A stretch of DNA of 64,000 nucleotides from Hypericibacter sp049323455 (GTDB taxonomy: Bacteria; Pseudomonadota; Alphaproteobacteria; Dongiales; Dongiaceae), in NCBI GenBank assembly GCA_049323455.1, contig JBMONF010000019.1, positions 186,001 to 250,000 on the forward strand, in the 5' to 3' direction. The notes below the pieces were generated by a model. That model worked only from the letters and a program-made list of their open reading frames with translations, was not told where the DNA came from and ran no database searches. The position numbers and the translations under genes are program-made. Positions 1 through 8,657 of the stretch are shown piece by piece; within the stretch, counting starts at the first letter, position 1, and every line of letters starts with the position of its first letter.

Positions 1-221
1 AAAGCTTGGGATGGGATCGGGCGGATCCCGCCGGCCGGCTATGCTCTCGCAGGCCCGCCAGCCATCCGTCTCGGGCGGCAAACCTAGGTAGGCGACCTTC
101 CCGATTCAAGCGAAAAATCCCGCGAGGGAGGCGCACAGGGCCCGAGGGGGCGCTCCCGGGCGGCATGCCCCGGCGCGCTCCTGCCCCCGCGAACCCGCTC
201 TCGCCTTGGCGGCGCCTTTCC
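1..221. other. Non-coding edge, no recognisable gene
   Basis: This is the sequence downstream of the first gene, which reads leftward. It contains a small perfect hairpin at 13-29 (GGGATC, five-base loop, GATCCC) without a T-run. I see no tRNA, repeat or convincing coding frame. Confidence 0.4.
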
Positions 222-572
222 TTACGGCTCCTTGTCCTCGTCGGTCTTCTCGATGACGTTCGAGACGTCCTCGTCCTCGCCGAGCTCGGAGGTGTCCTCG
301 ATGAGCTCCTCTTCCTCCTCCTCGCCCTCGGTGGGGATCTCCTCGATCTCTTCCTCGGCCACCTCGGGGACCTCGGCCGGCACGGGACGCGGAACCGGGC
401 GTTGCGCTGCCGCCTTCTCGGCGCCAGCGCGGCCGCGCCGCGATTTCGCGACCGCCTCGGTATCATAGATCGCGCCGCATTTGGGGCAGGCGATCGGGCT
501 CTTATGCAGATCGTAGAAATGGGCACCGCAGCTTTGGCAGGTGCGTTTGGTGCCCCAGGCTGCCTTGACCAC
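222..572 (-). CDS. TIGR02300 family zinc-ribbon protein
   Basis: A 116-residue protein of unknown function that matches the alphaproteobacterial TIGR02300 family. The N-terminus has two CxxC pairs (CQSCG and CPKCG) around FYDLHKSP, the zinc-ribbon signature of the family. The rest is a low-complexity Ala/Pro linker followed by a very acidic Glu/Asp tail. I chose the GTG at 572 because AAGGAG sits 8 nt upstream and the family begins a few residues before GTKR; an upstream ATG at 653 would add 27 residues unlike the family and has no such site. It is divergent from aroA, as is usual in alphaproteobacteria. Confidence 0.85.
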   Translation of the reverse strand: MVKAAWGTKRTCQSCGAHFYDLHKSPIACPKCGAIYDTEAVAKSRRGRAGAEKAAAQRPVPRPVPAEVPEVAEEEIEEIPTEGEEEEEELIEDTSELGEDEDVSNVIEKTDEDKEP

Positions 573-883
573 GCGAGATGCTCCTTCGCTCGACCTTCGC
601 GTGGGAACCGCCGGCCTTGTCGAACGGCCCCACGCTTGAAACGGGGCTGCCAACTGCCATGACCGAAAGCCCCTGTCAAACGGTAAATCCGGACGGTCGG
701 CGTGGCACCGGGCGGGCCCGCGCGAAGGCTCGGGTGAGCGCCTCGCATATCGTCGCCTTCGGGCGCCCGCGGCCGGTCGCCACCTGCAACACGATGTGGT
801 AGAGAAGCCCGCCCGTGAAAGGGCGTCGGACCAGGCCGGCGCCCACGATCAATCGTCCCAGTCCCGAGGGGAAAACGAAGCCC
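573..883. other. Intergenic region between divergent TIGR02300 gene and aroA
   Basis: About 310 nt that should hold the promoters of both divergent genes. The AAGGAG ribosome-binding site of the leftward gene is at its left edge and a GAGGGG near 866 precedes aroA. I see no clear -35/-10 pair, repeat or RNA gene. Confidence 0.35.
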
Positions 884-2218
884 GTGACGCGACTGATTTC
901 CGAAGCCAGCGCTGCGCTCAAGGGACGTGCGCGCGTGCCCGGCGACAAATCGATCTCGCACCGCGCCCTCATGATCGGCGCGCTCGCCCTCGGGCAGACG
1001 CGCATCGAGGGCCTGCTCGAAGGCGAGGACGTGCTGCGCACCGCCGCCGCCATGCAGGCGCTCGGCGCGGAGGTGGCGCAGGAGGGCCCGGGGCGCTGGC
1101 GCGTGGCCGGGCGCGGCATCGGCGGCCTGGCCGAGCCCGCCGACCTGCTCGACATGGGCAATGCCGGCACCGGCGCGCGGCTGCTGATGGGTCTCGTCGC
1201 CACCCACCCGATCACCGCCTTCTTCACCGGCGACGCCTCCTTGCGCCGGCGTCCGATGGAGCGCGTGGCGCTGCCGCTGAGGCAGATGGGCGCCCAGATC
1301 GTCGCTCGTGCCGGCGGCCGCCTGCCGCTGGCCGTGGTCGGTGCCCGGGAGCCGATGCCGATCACCTACCGGCTCCCCGTGGCCTCGGCCCAGATCAAGT
1401 CGGCGGTGCTGCTGGCCGGCCTCAACACGCCGGGCGCCACCACCGTGATCGAGCCCGAGCCCACGCGCGACCATACCGAGCTGATGCTGCGGCACTTCGG
1501 CGTCGAGGTCCGCGTCGAGCAGCGGCCGGAGGGGCGCGCCGCCACCGTGATCGGCGAGCCCGAGATCGAGGGGCGCGACATCCGCGTGCCGGCCGATCCC
1601 TCCTCCGCCGCCTTTCCGATGGTGGCGGCGCTGATCCGCCCGGGCTCCGACATCCTGCTCGAGAATGTCGGCATCAATCCGCACCGGATCGGGCTGGTCG
1701 AGACGCTGATCGAGATGGGCGCCGACATCGCGCTCGAGAACCGCCGCGAGGCGGCGGGCGAGCCCATCGCCGACATCCGCGTGCGCGCAAGCGCGCTCAA
1801 GGGCGTGACGGTGCCGGCCGCGCGCGCACCCAGCATGATCGACGAATACCCGATCCTCGGGGTCGCCGCCGCCTTCGCCCAAGGCACGACGCGCATGGAG
1901 GGCCTGGCGGAGCTGCGGGTGAAGGAAAGCGACCGCCTTGCCGCCATGGCGCGCGGCCTTGCCGCCTGCGGCGTCGAGGTCGAGGCCGGGCCGGACTTCC
2001 TCGTGGTCGAGGGCCGGGGCACGGCGCCCGAGCGCGCGCCCAAAGGCGGTGCCGAGATCGCGGCCGAGCTCGATCATCGCATCGCGATGAGCTTCCTGGT
2101 GCTGGGCATGGCGACGAAGGAACCCGTCTCGATCGACGATGCCTCGCCGATCGACACCAGCTTCCCCGGCTTCGTCCAGCTGATGAACGACCGCGGCGCG
2201 AAGATTCGCAGCGCATGA
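884..2218 (+). CDS. aroA: 3-phosphoshikimate 1-carboxyvinyltransferase (EPSP synthase)
   Basis: Catalyses the sixth step of the shikimate pathway, joining shikimate-3-phosphate and phosphoenolpyruvate. About 444 residues, two-domain fold. Visible motifs are GDKSISHR (substrate site), LDMGNAGTGARL (PEP loop), SAQIKSAVLLAGLNTPG, DEYPILGVAAAFA and LRVKESDRL. SAQIKSAV and the overall wording resemble the class II, CP4-like enzymes rather than the E. coli type. The alanine that CP4 carries in GNAATG is Gly here (GNAGTG). I prefer the GTG at 884, which leaves a family-like lead before GDKS; another in-frame GTG at 815 is possible. It is first in an aroA-cmk-rpsA array, with a 250-nt repeat-bearing spacer before cmk. 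Confidence 0.95.
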   Translation: MTRLISEASAALKGRARVPGDKSISHRALMIGALALGQTRIEGLLEGEDVLRTAAAMQALGAEVAQEGPGRWRVAGRGIGGLAEPADLLDMGNAGTGARLLMGLVATHPITAFFTGDASLRRRPMERVALPLRQMGAQIVARAGGRLPLAVVGAREPMPITYRLPVASAQIKSAVLLAGLNTPGATTVIEPEPTRDHTELMLRHFGVEVRVEQRPEGRAATVIGEPEIEGRDIRVPADPSSAAFPMVAALIRPGSDILLENVGINPHRIGLVETLIEMGADIALENRREAAGEPIADIRVRASALKGVTVPAARAPSMIDEYPILGVAAAFAQGTTRMEGLAELRVKESDRLAAMARGLAACGVEVEAGPDFLVVEGRGTAPERAPKGGAEIAAELDHRIAMSFLVLGMATKEPVSIDDASPIDTSFPGFVQLMNDRGAKIRSA

Positions 2219-2289
2219 CGGCGATGCAGACAAGCTGCATACCCGTAGACGCCTCCTTCGACAGCCGTGATGCGTGCTGTGCGCTGACG

Positions 2290-2470
2290 CTGCGCTCCCT
2301 CTCCCGCGAGAAGCGGGAGAGGGCCCGGGGTGAGGGTGCTCATCGGTTCCAAGCGACGAGACGTGACCTGCGATACCCCCTCACCCTTCCCTCTCCCCCA
2401 CTGCCGTGGGGGCGAGGGTTTTCTTTCCTGCTTTCCCGCCTGGCACCGCGGGGTGAAGGGCTGCCGCGCC
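2290..2470. repeat. Intergenic palindromic repeat, copy 1 (CCCTCACC family)
   Basis: Fills the aroA-cmk gap. Left part: an 11-bp stem (CCCTCTCCCGC at 2298, mirrored near 2313-2323) followed by GGGGTGAGGG. Right part: CCCCTCACCCTTCC then CTCTCCCCC-ACTGCCGTGGGGGCGAGGG and a decayed CCGCGGGGTGAAGGG end. The same words recur at five other intergenic sites in the window. Confidence 0.75.
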
Positions 2471-2471
2471 C

Positions 2472-3134
2472 ATGACCGCGCCCCCCAAGATCATCGCGGT
2501 GGACGGGCCGGCCGCCTCGGGCAAGGGCACGCTCGCCCGGCGGCTTGCACATCGCTTCGGCTATGCCTATCTGGATACAGGATTGCTCTACCGAGCCGTG
2601 GGCTGGCGCCTGCTGAAGGCGGGCCGCGATCCGGCCGACGAGGGTGCGGCGGTGGCTGCGGCGCGCGCCGTGACGCCTGCCGAGCTCGACGAGCCGGCGC
2701 TGCGGGGCGAAGCGGCAGGCAAGGCCGCCTCCCGCGTGGCGGCCATCCCGGCGGTGCGCGAGGCGCTTCTCGGCCTGCAGCGCGAGTTCGCGGCCAAGCC
2801 CCTAGATTCGCATGGAAATCCGGCCAAAGGCGCGGTCATCGACGGGCGCGACATCGGCACCGTGATTTGCCCCGACGCCGCGGTGAAACTGTTCGTGAAT
2901 GCGAGCCTCGAAACCCGCGCCAAGCGCCGCCATAAGGAGTTGCTGGCCCGCGGCGAGCCGAGTATATATGCGCGCGTTCTGGAGGACATGGAACGGCGCG
3001 ACGAGCAGGATCGCCGCCGTTCGGTGGCGCCGATGGCCAAGGCGCCGGACGCTTTCGAGATCGACACGACGAACCTCGACGCAGACGGCGTGTTCGCCGC
3101 TGCGCTGGCCTTCATCGGCTCGCGCCTCGACTGA
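2472..3134 (+). CDS. cmk: Cytidylate kinase
   Basis: Phosphorylates CMP and dCMP to the diphosphates with ATP; cytosolic nucleotide salvage. 220 residues, the usual length. The P-loop variant GPAASGKGTLARRLA lies at residues 10-25, YLDTGLLYRAVGW is the CMP-binding region, GRDIGTVICPDAAVK precedes the LID, and RRHKE, R..RD and DR are the arginines and lid of the family. It stands between aroA and rpsA, its standard position in proteobacteria, and is probably co-transcribed with rpsA, about 150 nt downstream. Confidence 0.96.
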   Translation: MTAPPKIIAVDGPAASGKGTLARRLAHRFGYAYLDTGLLYRAVGWRLLKAGRDPADEGAAVAAARAVTPAELDEPALRGEAAGKAASRVAAIPAVREALLGLQREFAAKPLDSHGNPAKGAVIDGRDIGTVICPDAAVKLFVNASLETRAKRRHKELLARGEPSIYARVLEDMERRDEQDRRRSVAPMAKAPDAFEIDTTNLDADGVFAAALAFIGSRLD

Positions 3135-3285
3135 TCCGCTCCTCGTTTGGAGCCTCCACCGACTTGATTGCCGCCCGGCGGCCAGGAGGCCGGGCCCAAG
3201 GGCGGCGCCAGCATTTCGTTGACCAAGACCGCCGGAGACAACCGGCTGGCCGGGATAGCGAAGAGACGAAAGGACAGAAGACACC

Positions 3286-5019
3286 ATGGCTCGTATCGCC
3301 ACCACCGCCGACACCGCGCAGAAGGAATCGTTCGCCGCCCTCCTCGATGAATCGCTCGGACGAGGCGCCGGCCTCGAAGGCAGCGTGCTCAAGGGCCGCG
3401 TCGTCGGCATCGAAAACGATGTCGCGCTGATCGATGTCGGCCTCAAGTCCGAGGGACGCGTGCCGCTCAAGGAGTTCACGGCCCAGGGCCAGCGCCAGGA
3501 GATCAAGGTCGGCGACGAGGTCGAGGTCTATCTCGAGCGCATGGAGGACAAGAACGGCGAGGCCGTGCTCTCGCGCGAGAAGGCGCGGCGCGAGGAGGCC
3601 TGGCAGCTCCTGGAGAAGTCCTTCAAGGACAACCAGCGCGTGACCGGCGTGATCTTCGGCCGGGTCAAGGGCGGCTTCACGGTCGACCTCTCGGGCGCCG
3701 TGGCCTTCCTGCCGGGCAGCCAGGTCGACATCCGTCCGGTGCGCGACGCGGGTCCGCTCATGGGCACGCCGCAGCCCTTCCTGATCCTGAAAATGGACCG
3801 CTCGCGCGGCAACATCGTGGTGTCGCGCCGCGCCGTGCTCGAGGAGAGCCGCGCGGAAGCCCGTTCGGAACTGGTCGCCTCCTTGCGCGAGGGCCAGGTG
3901 CTCACCGGCGTGGTCAAGAACATCACCGACTACGGCGCCTTCGTCGATCTGGGCGGCGTGGACGGCCTGCTGCACGTTACCGACATCGCCTGGAAGCGCA
4001 TCAACCATCCCTCCGAGGCGCTTCACATCGGCCAGACCGTGAAGGTCCAGGTCATACGCTTCAATCCCGAGACGCAGCGCATCTCGCTCGGCATGAAGCA
4101 GCTCGAGGCCGACCCGTGGGAGAACGTGACGGCCAAATATCCGGTCGGCACCAAGTTCAAGGGCCGCGTCTCGAACATCACCGACTACGGCGCCTTCGTC
4201 GAGCTCGAGCCCGGCATCGAAGGCCTGGTCCATGTCTCCGAGATGAGCTGGACCAAGAAGAACGTGCATCCGGGCAAGATCCTCTCGACCTCCCAGGAGG
4301 TCGAGGTGATGGTGCTCGACGTCGATCCGCAGAAGCGGCGCATCAGCCTCGGCCTCAAGCAGTGCCTCGAGAATCCGTGGGCCGGCTTCCTCGAGAAGCA
4401 TCCGGTCGGCTCGGTGCTCGAGGGCGAGGTCAAGAACATCACCGAGTTCGGCCTGTTCGTCGGCCTGCCCGGCGACATCGACGGCATGGTCCATCTCTCC
4501 GATCTCGACTGGAACCAGCCGGGCGAAGAGGCCATCAAGGCCTACAAGAAGGGCGACGTCGTGAAGGTGAAGCTGCTCGACGTCGACGTCGAGAAGGAGC
4601 GCATCTCGCTCGGCATCAAGCAGCTCGCCTCTGACACGTTCGCCACCGCCGCTTCGACCCTGAAGAAGGGCGATGTCGTCACCTGCACGGTCACCCAGGT
4701 TCAGGACAACGGCATCGAGGTGTCGGTCGGCGACGGCCTCACCGCCTTCATCCGCAAGTCGGACCTGGCGCGCGAGCGCAGCGAGCAGCGGCCCGACCGC
4801 TTCGCCGTCGGCGAGAAGGTTGACGCCAAGATCACCGCCCTCGACCTCAAGGCGCGCAAGATCTCGGTCTCGATCAAGGCGCGCGAGGTGGAGGAGGACA
4901 AGCAGGCGCTGGCCGAGTACGGCTCGTCCGACTCGGGCGCCTCGCTGGGCGACATCCTGGGTGCCGCCATCTCCAAGGCCCAGGCCGAGCGGACCAAAAA
5001 GGCCAAGAAGGACGAGTAA
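3286..5019 (+). CDS. rpsA: 30S ribosomal protein S1
   Basis: 577 residues with six S1/OB-type RNA-binding repeats. Repeats 3 to 5 are easy to see because each contains NITDYGAF or NITEFGLF followed by GLLHV/GLVHV/GMVHL and ends in RISLG(I/M/L)KQ. The N-terminal repeats bind the ribosome and the later ones hold mRNA during initiation. The ATG has GGACAG/GAAGG sequence upstream. The C-terminus is lysine-rich (KAQAERTKKAKKDE). A strong intrinsic terminator lies 68 nt after the stop. Confidence 0.97.
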   Translation: MARIATTADTAQKESFAALLDESLGRGAGLEGSVLKGRVVGIENDVALIDVGLKSEGRVPLKEFTAQGQRQEIKVGDEVEVYLERMEDKNGEAVLSREKARREEAWQLLEKSFKDNQRVTGVIFGRVKGGFTVDLSGAVAFLPGSQVDIRPVRDAGPLMGTPQPFLILKMDRSRGNIVVSRRAVLEESRAEARSELVASLREGQVLTGVVKNITDYGAFVDLGGVDGLLHVTDIAWKRINHPSEALHIGQTVKVQVIRFNPETQRISLGMKQLEADPWENVTAKYPVGTKFKGRVSNITDYGAFVELEPGIEGLVHVSEMSWTKKNVHPGKILSTSQEVEVMVLDVDPQKRRISLGLKQCLENPWAGFLEKHPVGSVLEGEVKNITEFGLFVGLPGDIDGMVHLSDLDWNQPGEEAIKAYKKGDVVKVKLLDVDVEKERISLGIKQLASDTFATAASTLKKGDVVTCTVTQVQDNGIEVSVGDGLTAFIRKSDLARERSEQRPDRFAVGEKVDAKITALDLKARKISVSIKAREVEEDKQALAEYGSSDSGASLGDILGAAISKAQAERTKKAKKDE

Positions 5020-5086
5020 AACTCGCTAAAACCGGCGGGGAGCCTCCGGGCGAGGGTCTCCGGCTACTGGCTGAACGGCAAGAATC

Positions 5087-5123
5087 GGGCCCGGATGCAT
5101 AATAGGCGTCCGGGCCCCTTTTT
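5087..5123 (+). terminator. Rho-independent terminator of rpsA
   Basis: GGGCCCGGATGC (5087-5098) pairs with GCGTCCGGGCCC (5106-5117), a 12-bp stem with one G-U pair and a 7-nt AT-rich loop. A C and five T residues follow immediately. This is the best intrinsic terminator in the window. Confidence 0.9.
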
Positions 5124-5397
5124 GCGGCCTCCCCGCGGCTTGGCGCGGGGGTCCCGGAACCGGCGAACAGGATTTGCGGCTTGAGCCGCCCGCCGGCCGG
5201 CCACCCCGAGCGATCTCCTTTCGGCCTATCTCGAGCCGACCGAAACGCCTTGGTTAACGCCTCGAAAAATCGAAGAAATCCGAGCGACTTAGCCTTGACG
5301 CCCCTCCGGCGCTTTGGCAGGCTCGATTTGCCCCCTCGCCGGTGGACTATCGGAAGGGCTGGGAGTGGCAGGCCAATGCCGGGGGAAGCATAGGGCC
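5124..5397. other. Spacer between rpsA terminator and ihfB
   Basis: No gene seen. TTGACG at 5295-5300 could be a -35 element for ihfB, but there is no good -10 box at the right distance. The segment around 5240-5290 is relatively AT-rich, as expected of a promoter region. Confidence 0.3.
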
Positions 5398-5685
5398 ATG
5401 ACCAAATCGGAACTCATCCTGAAGATCGGGCAGATGAACCCGCATCTTTATCACCGCGACGTTGAGCGCATCGTCAGCGCCATCTTCGAGGAAATCACGG
5501 CCGCGCTCGCGCGCGGCGACCGCGTCGAGCTGCGCGGCTTTGGCGCCTTCTCGGTGAAGCAGCGCGAAGCGCGTATCGGCCGCAATCCGCGCACGGGCGA
5601 TACCGTCTCCGTGGCGCGCAAGGTCATCCCGTTCTTCAAGACCGGCAAGCAGTTGCGCGAGCGGCTCAACGGCAAGACCGAGTAA
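5398..5685 (+). CDS. ihfB: Integration host factor subunit beta
   Basis: A 95-residue DNA-bending protein of the HU/IHF family; with IhfA it forms the heterodimer used in recombination, replication and sigma-54 promoters. It has MTKSELI at the start, the GFGAFSVKQREARIGRNPRTGD arm (signature GFGxF and RNPxTG) and a final KQLRERLN. The ATG at 5398 follows GGGGGAAG about 10 nt upstream. An in-frame start farther upstream would add 28 residues not found in the family. The rpsA-ihfB-lapA order is conserved in proteobacteria. Confidence 0.95.
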   Translation: MTKSELILKIGQMNPHLYHRDVERIVSAIFEEITAALARGDRVELRGFGAFSVKQREARIGRNPRTGDTVSVARKVIPFFKTGKQLRERLNGKTE

Positions 5686-5699
5686 TTCAGCGTAGAGGC

Positions 5700-5826
5700 T
5701 GGACCTCATGTCTCGACAGGCTCAACACGAGGTCCACATCTCGAGCCTCCTCACTGTGAGCCGCAGGGCCTTCCTTCGAGACGGCGCTTCGCGCTTCCTC
5801 GGGACGAGGTCCCGCGAGACGAAGGG
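5700..5826. repeat. Intergenic repeat with GAGACGGCGCTTCGCGC core
   Basis: The stretch after ihfB has an inverted pair GGACCTC (5701-5707) / GAGGTCC (5729-5735), then CTTCGAGACGGCGCTTCGCGC and CCTCGGGACGAGGT. This wording resembles CCTCA..GAGG intergenic elements I know from alphaproteobacterial genomes. No coding frame. Confidence 0.5.
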
Positions 5827-5864
5827 CGAAGGGTGAGCGCGGAATCGCGGATTAGGGTAAGGCC

Positions 5865-6230
5865 GTGAAACGCCTTTCGTTTATCCTCACCCTGCCGATC
5901 ACGGCGGTGGTTCTGATCTTCGCGCTTGCCAATCGCGGGCCGGTTGCGTTGTCGCTCTGGCCATTCGACATCGTGATCGAAATGCCGATCTATCTGGCCG
6001 TGCTGGGAAGCTTGTTCCTGGGTTTCCTCGCGGGCGGGCTGGTCGCCTGGATCGCAGCGGGCAGAACGCGCAGCCGGGCGCGGCGGCTGGCGCGAGAAAC
6101 GCAGCGCCAGGCCGCCGAGATCGCGGAGCTGAAGAAGCGCCAAAGTCAGGGGGCGCCCTCGACGCCGGCTGCCGGCGCGGCGCTTGCCGCCCCGACCTCC
6201 AGCGCACGCATGCCCGTTCCCACCCCCTGA
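5865..6230 (+). CDS. lapA: LapA domain membrane protein (DUF1049)
   Basis: 121 residues. Two hydrophobic helices (about residues 4-22 and 40-63) flank WPFDIVIEMPIYL, the typical LapA layout; a basic, coiled-coil-prone cytoplasmic segment (RTRSRARRLARETQRQAAEIAELKKRQ) follows, then an Ala/Pro tail. In enterobacteria LapA works with LapB to control lipopolysaccharide synthesis through LpxC turnover; no lapB is adjacent here, so the role is by family only. The start is the GTG at 5865 preceded by AAGG. It follows ihfB, the common order. Confidence 0.8.
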   Translation: MKRLSFILTLPITAVVLIFALANRGPVALSLWPFDIVIEMPIYLAVLGSLFLGFLAGGLVAWIAAGRTRSRARRLARETQRQAAEIAELKKRQSQGAPSTPAAGAALAAPTSSARMPVPTP

Positions 6231-6363
6231 CCCGAAAGCCGTCCGGTCGTAACCTGTTCTCGCGCTTGGCTTGTCACCCCGAGCCGCCCTTCCGATCTTC
6301 TCGCTCATGACAGCCGCCCCCGCGCGCGGTAAAAGCGGGGCCCGCAAGTATTGAGGAGTTCCG

Positions 6364-7086
6364 ATGTCGCAGGATCGTCTCTTGGTCGCGATCGATACGC
6401 CCGAGCTCGAGGGCGCGGTGAGGCTCGCCCGCGCGCTGTCGGGTTCTTGCGGCGGCATCAAGCTCGGCCTCGAGTTCTTCTCGGCCAATGGACCGCAAGG
6501 CGTGGCCAGAGTGGCGGCGTCCGGCGCCAAGATCTTTCTCGATCTCAAGTTCCACGACATCCCCAACACGGTGGCGGGCGCCGTGCGGACGGCAGCAGCA
6601 CTCGGCCCCTTCATGCTCAACGTCCACGCCTCGGGCGGACGCGCCATGATGGAGGCGGCCGCGGCCGCCGCGGCCGAGGGTGCCGCCCGCGCGCGCAAAC
6701 CGAAGCCGCTGGTGCTGGGCGTGACCGTGCTGACGAGCCTCGGCGACGAGGACCTCGCCGCCGTGGGCCAGCAGGGCCCGGCTGGCGATCAGGTGCGCCG
6801 CCTGGCGGCGCTCGCGCAAAAGTCCGGGCTCGACGGCGTGGTCTGCTCGGCGCGCGAGGTGACGGCGCTCCGGGCCGATTGCGGTCCCGCCTTCAAGCTG
6901 GTGGTGCCGGGCATCCGGCCGACCTGGTCGGCGGCGCTGGATCAGAAGCGCATCATGGGCCCGGCCGATGCGATCAGGCAGGGCGCCGACTTCCTGGTGG
7001 TGGGCCGTCCGATCACAGGCGCTCCCGATCCGCGCGCCGCCGCACGCTCGATCGCACAGGAGATCGCCAAGGGAGCAAGCCCGTGA
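6364..7086 (+). CDS. pyrF: Orotidine 5'-phosphate decarboxylase
   Basis: Last step of de novo UMP synthesis. 240 residues forming a TIM barrel. The catalytic DLKFHDIPNT motif (Asp-Lys-x-x-x-Asp) is intact near residues 60-69, with LVAIDTPE at the N-terminus and VVPGIRP...ADFLVVGRPIT as the phosphate-binding C-terminal strands. The ATG has GAGGAG 6 nt upstream. Its TGA overlaps the GTG of the next gene by three bases, which implies translational coupling. Confidence 0.96.
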   Translation: MSQDRLLVAIDTPELEGAVRLARALSGSCGGIKLGLEFFSANGPQGVARVAASGAKIFLDLKFHDIPNTVAGAVRTAAALGPFMLNVHASGGRAMMEAAAAAAAEGAARARKPKPLVLGVTVLTSLGDEDLAAVGQQGPAGDQVRRLAALAQKSGLDGVVCSAREVTALRADCGPAFKLVVPGIRPTWSAALDQKRIMGPADAIRQGADFLVVGRPITGAPDPRAAARSIAQEIAKGASP

Positions 7087-7910
7087 AGGACGAGCGCGCG
7101 CCGGAGCCGGCCGCACGCGGTGTCGGAGAGGAACTCGGCGCCGGCAAGCTCGCGCGCTTGAGCCTCAAGGCGCTGGGCCGCGACGATGCCTTCATCCGGC
7201 TTGCCCTGGTTCCGGTTCTGGCCTCCTTCGCGATCGATCTGCTGCTGGTGTTTTCCGGCCTGGTCGACGCCCTTGATCCCACCCGGAAGGAGCCGCCCCC
7301 GCCGAGCGCCATCTTCGGCGTGCTGCTGTTGGGATTTGCGAACATTCTCTGCTTCGTCCTGTTCTCGGTGAATTGGACGCGCCAGCTGCTGCTGGGACCG
7401 GCCGCGGTGCCGGGTCTGGGTCTGCGGTGGGGCGCGCGCGAGACACGCTATCTGGGGCGGGCGTTGCTGATCTGGATTCTCTTCGCCTTGGCCCTGACGG
7501 TCGTCGCCTTCCTCGTAGCGGCCGTTTTCGGCCAGTCCGGCCTGACCATGTTGCTGCTGCTGACCGCGTTGCTGGTCGGCCTCTTCCTGACGGTCCGGCC
7601 GATGCTGATGCTGCCGGCAGCCGCGCTCGATTCCCCCTTCACGTTGCGCCAGGCGCTGGCCGTCAGCAGCCGCATGGCGGGACGGATCTTCGGCGCGCTG
7701 GTGATCGTCTATCTGCCCTTCCTCTTGGCCATTCTGCTACTCGTCACGATCGCCGGCCTGCTGGGGCTCGCGGCGGCGGCACCTTATGCGCTGATCTTCA
7801 TTCAGGTCGTGATCAACTACGGCATCCTCGCCGCGGTGGCGGGCGTGCTGGCCTACGCCTTCCGGGCTGTCGCCGGCGGGCGGCCCGGCGCCGCGGCGAC
7901 GGCGTCATGA
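7083..7910 (+). CDS. Polytopic inner-membrane protein of unknown function
   Basis: 275 residues from a GTG with AAGGGAG about 6 nt upstream. After a roughly 35-residue soluble N-terminus there are about six hydrophobic helices (near 36-60, 77-98, 125-148, 150-175, 200-232 and 233-260). No catalytic motif is visible. The pattern loosely resembles YciC/GlpQ-membrane-domain type proteins, but I cannot assign a family. It is coupled to pyrF in front and shares ATGA with trpF behind, so it sits inside the pyrF-trp operon. Confidence 0.8.
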   Translation: MKDERAPEPAARGVGEELGAGKLARLSLKALGRDDAFIRLALVPVLASFAIDLLLVFSGLVDALDPTRKEPPPPSAIFGVLLLGFANILCFVLFSVNWTRQLLLGPAAVPGLGLRWGARETRYLGRALLIWILFALALTVVAFLVAAVFGQSGLTMLLLLTALLVGLFLTVRPMLMLPAAALDSPFTLRQALAVSSRMAGRIFGALVIVYLPFLLAILLLVTIAGLLGLAAAAPYALIFIQVVINYGILAAVAGVLAYAFRAVAGGRPGAAATAS

Positions 7911-8554
7911 CGCTCGAGGTCAAGATCTGCGGCATCACCAGCGCGGCCGCACTCGCCGCGGCGGCCGAGGGCGGTGCGGCGCTGGTCGGCTTCGTGTTCT
8001 ATCCGAAGAGCCCGCGCCATCTGACGCACGAGGCGGCGGCAGCTTTGGCACGGGCCGTGCCGGGTCACATCCTGCGCGTGGGCCTCGTCGTCGATCAGAG
8101 CGACGACGCGATCGGGGCGCTGCTGGGCGCGGTATCGCTCGACATGCTGCAGCTCCACGGCAGCGAGAGCCCGGAGCGCGCGGCCGCCATCCGCGCCCGC
8201 TTCGGCAAGCCCGTCATGAAAGCCATCGCCGTGGCCGAGGCGGCCGACCTCGCAGCGGCGGATCGCTACGTTGCCGTGGCGGACCGGCTGCTGTTCGACG
8301 GCAAGCCGCCCGCGTCGATGCCCAACGCGCTGCCGGGCGGCAATGCGCTTCCTTTCGACTGGCGGCTGCTCAAGGGTCGCGATTGGCCCAAGCCCTGGAT
8401 GCTGGCGGGCGGCCTCACGGCAGAGAATCTGGCGGAGGCGGTGACGCTGTCGGGTGCCAGGCGCGTCGACGTCTCCTCGGGCGTGGAGGACCGGCCCGGC
8501 CAGAAGAGCCCGGCCAAGATCAAGGCGCTGCTCGATCTCGCGCGCACGCTCTGA
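7907..8554 (+). CDS. trpF: Phosphoribosylanthranilate isomerase
   Basis: Third step of tryptophan synthesis, an Amadori rearrangement on a TIM barrel. 215 residues. KICGIT at residues 5-10 holds the catalytic Cys; GFVFYPKSPR, LQLHGSE and LLFDG follow, with the catalytic Asp in the last, and LAGGLTAENL plus VDVSSGVED form the phosphate grip. The ATG overlaps the stop of the upstream membrane-protein gene (ATGA), so translation is coupled. Confidence 0.96.
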   Translation: MTLEVKICGITSAAALAAAAEGGAALVGFVFYPKSPRHLTHEAAAALARAVPGHILRVGLVVDQSDDAIGALLGAVSLDMLQLHGSESPERAAAIRARFGKPVMKAIAVAEAADLAAADRYVAVADRLLFDGKPPASMPNALPGGNALPFDWRLLKGRDWPKPWMLAGGLTAENLAEAVTLSGARRVDVSSGVEDRPGQKSPAKIKALLDLARTL

Positions 8555-8657
8555 GGCGCCGGCCGCGGCCCCGCTTCTTGCCTAACTTGTTGGCATTTCG
8601 CGCTTTTCCCCGAACGATGGCGCGCCCCCGCCATTGTTTTGACCGGGCGGCCGCCTT

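Noticed and set aside
676..1365. Leftward open frame overlapping the aroA start
   Set aside because: Its left part lies in the aroA leader but has no ribosome-binding site, conserved motif or sensible composition.
8555..8657. trp leader peptide/attenuator between trpF and trpB
   Set aside because: No short frame with consecutive Trp codons and no alternative hairpins followed by T residues.
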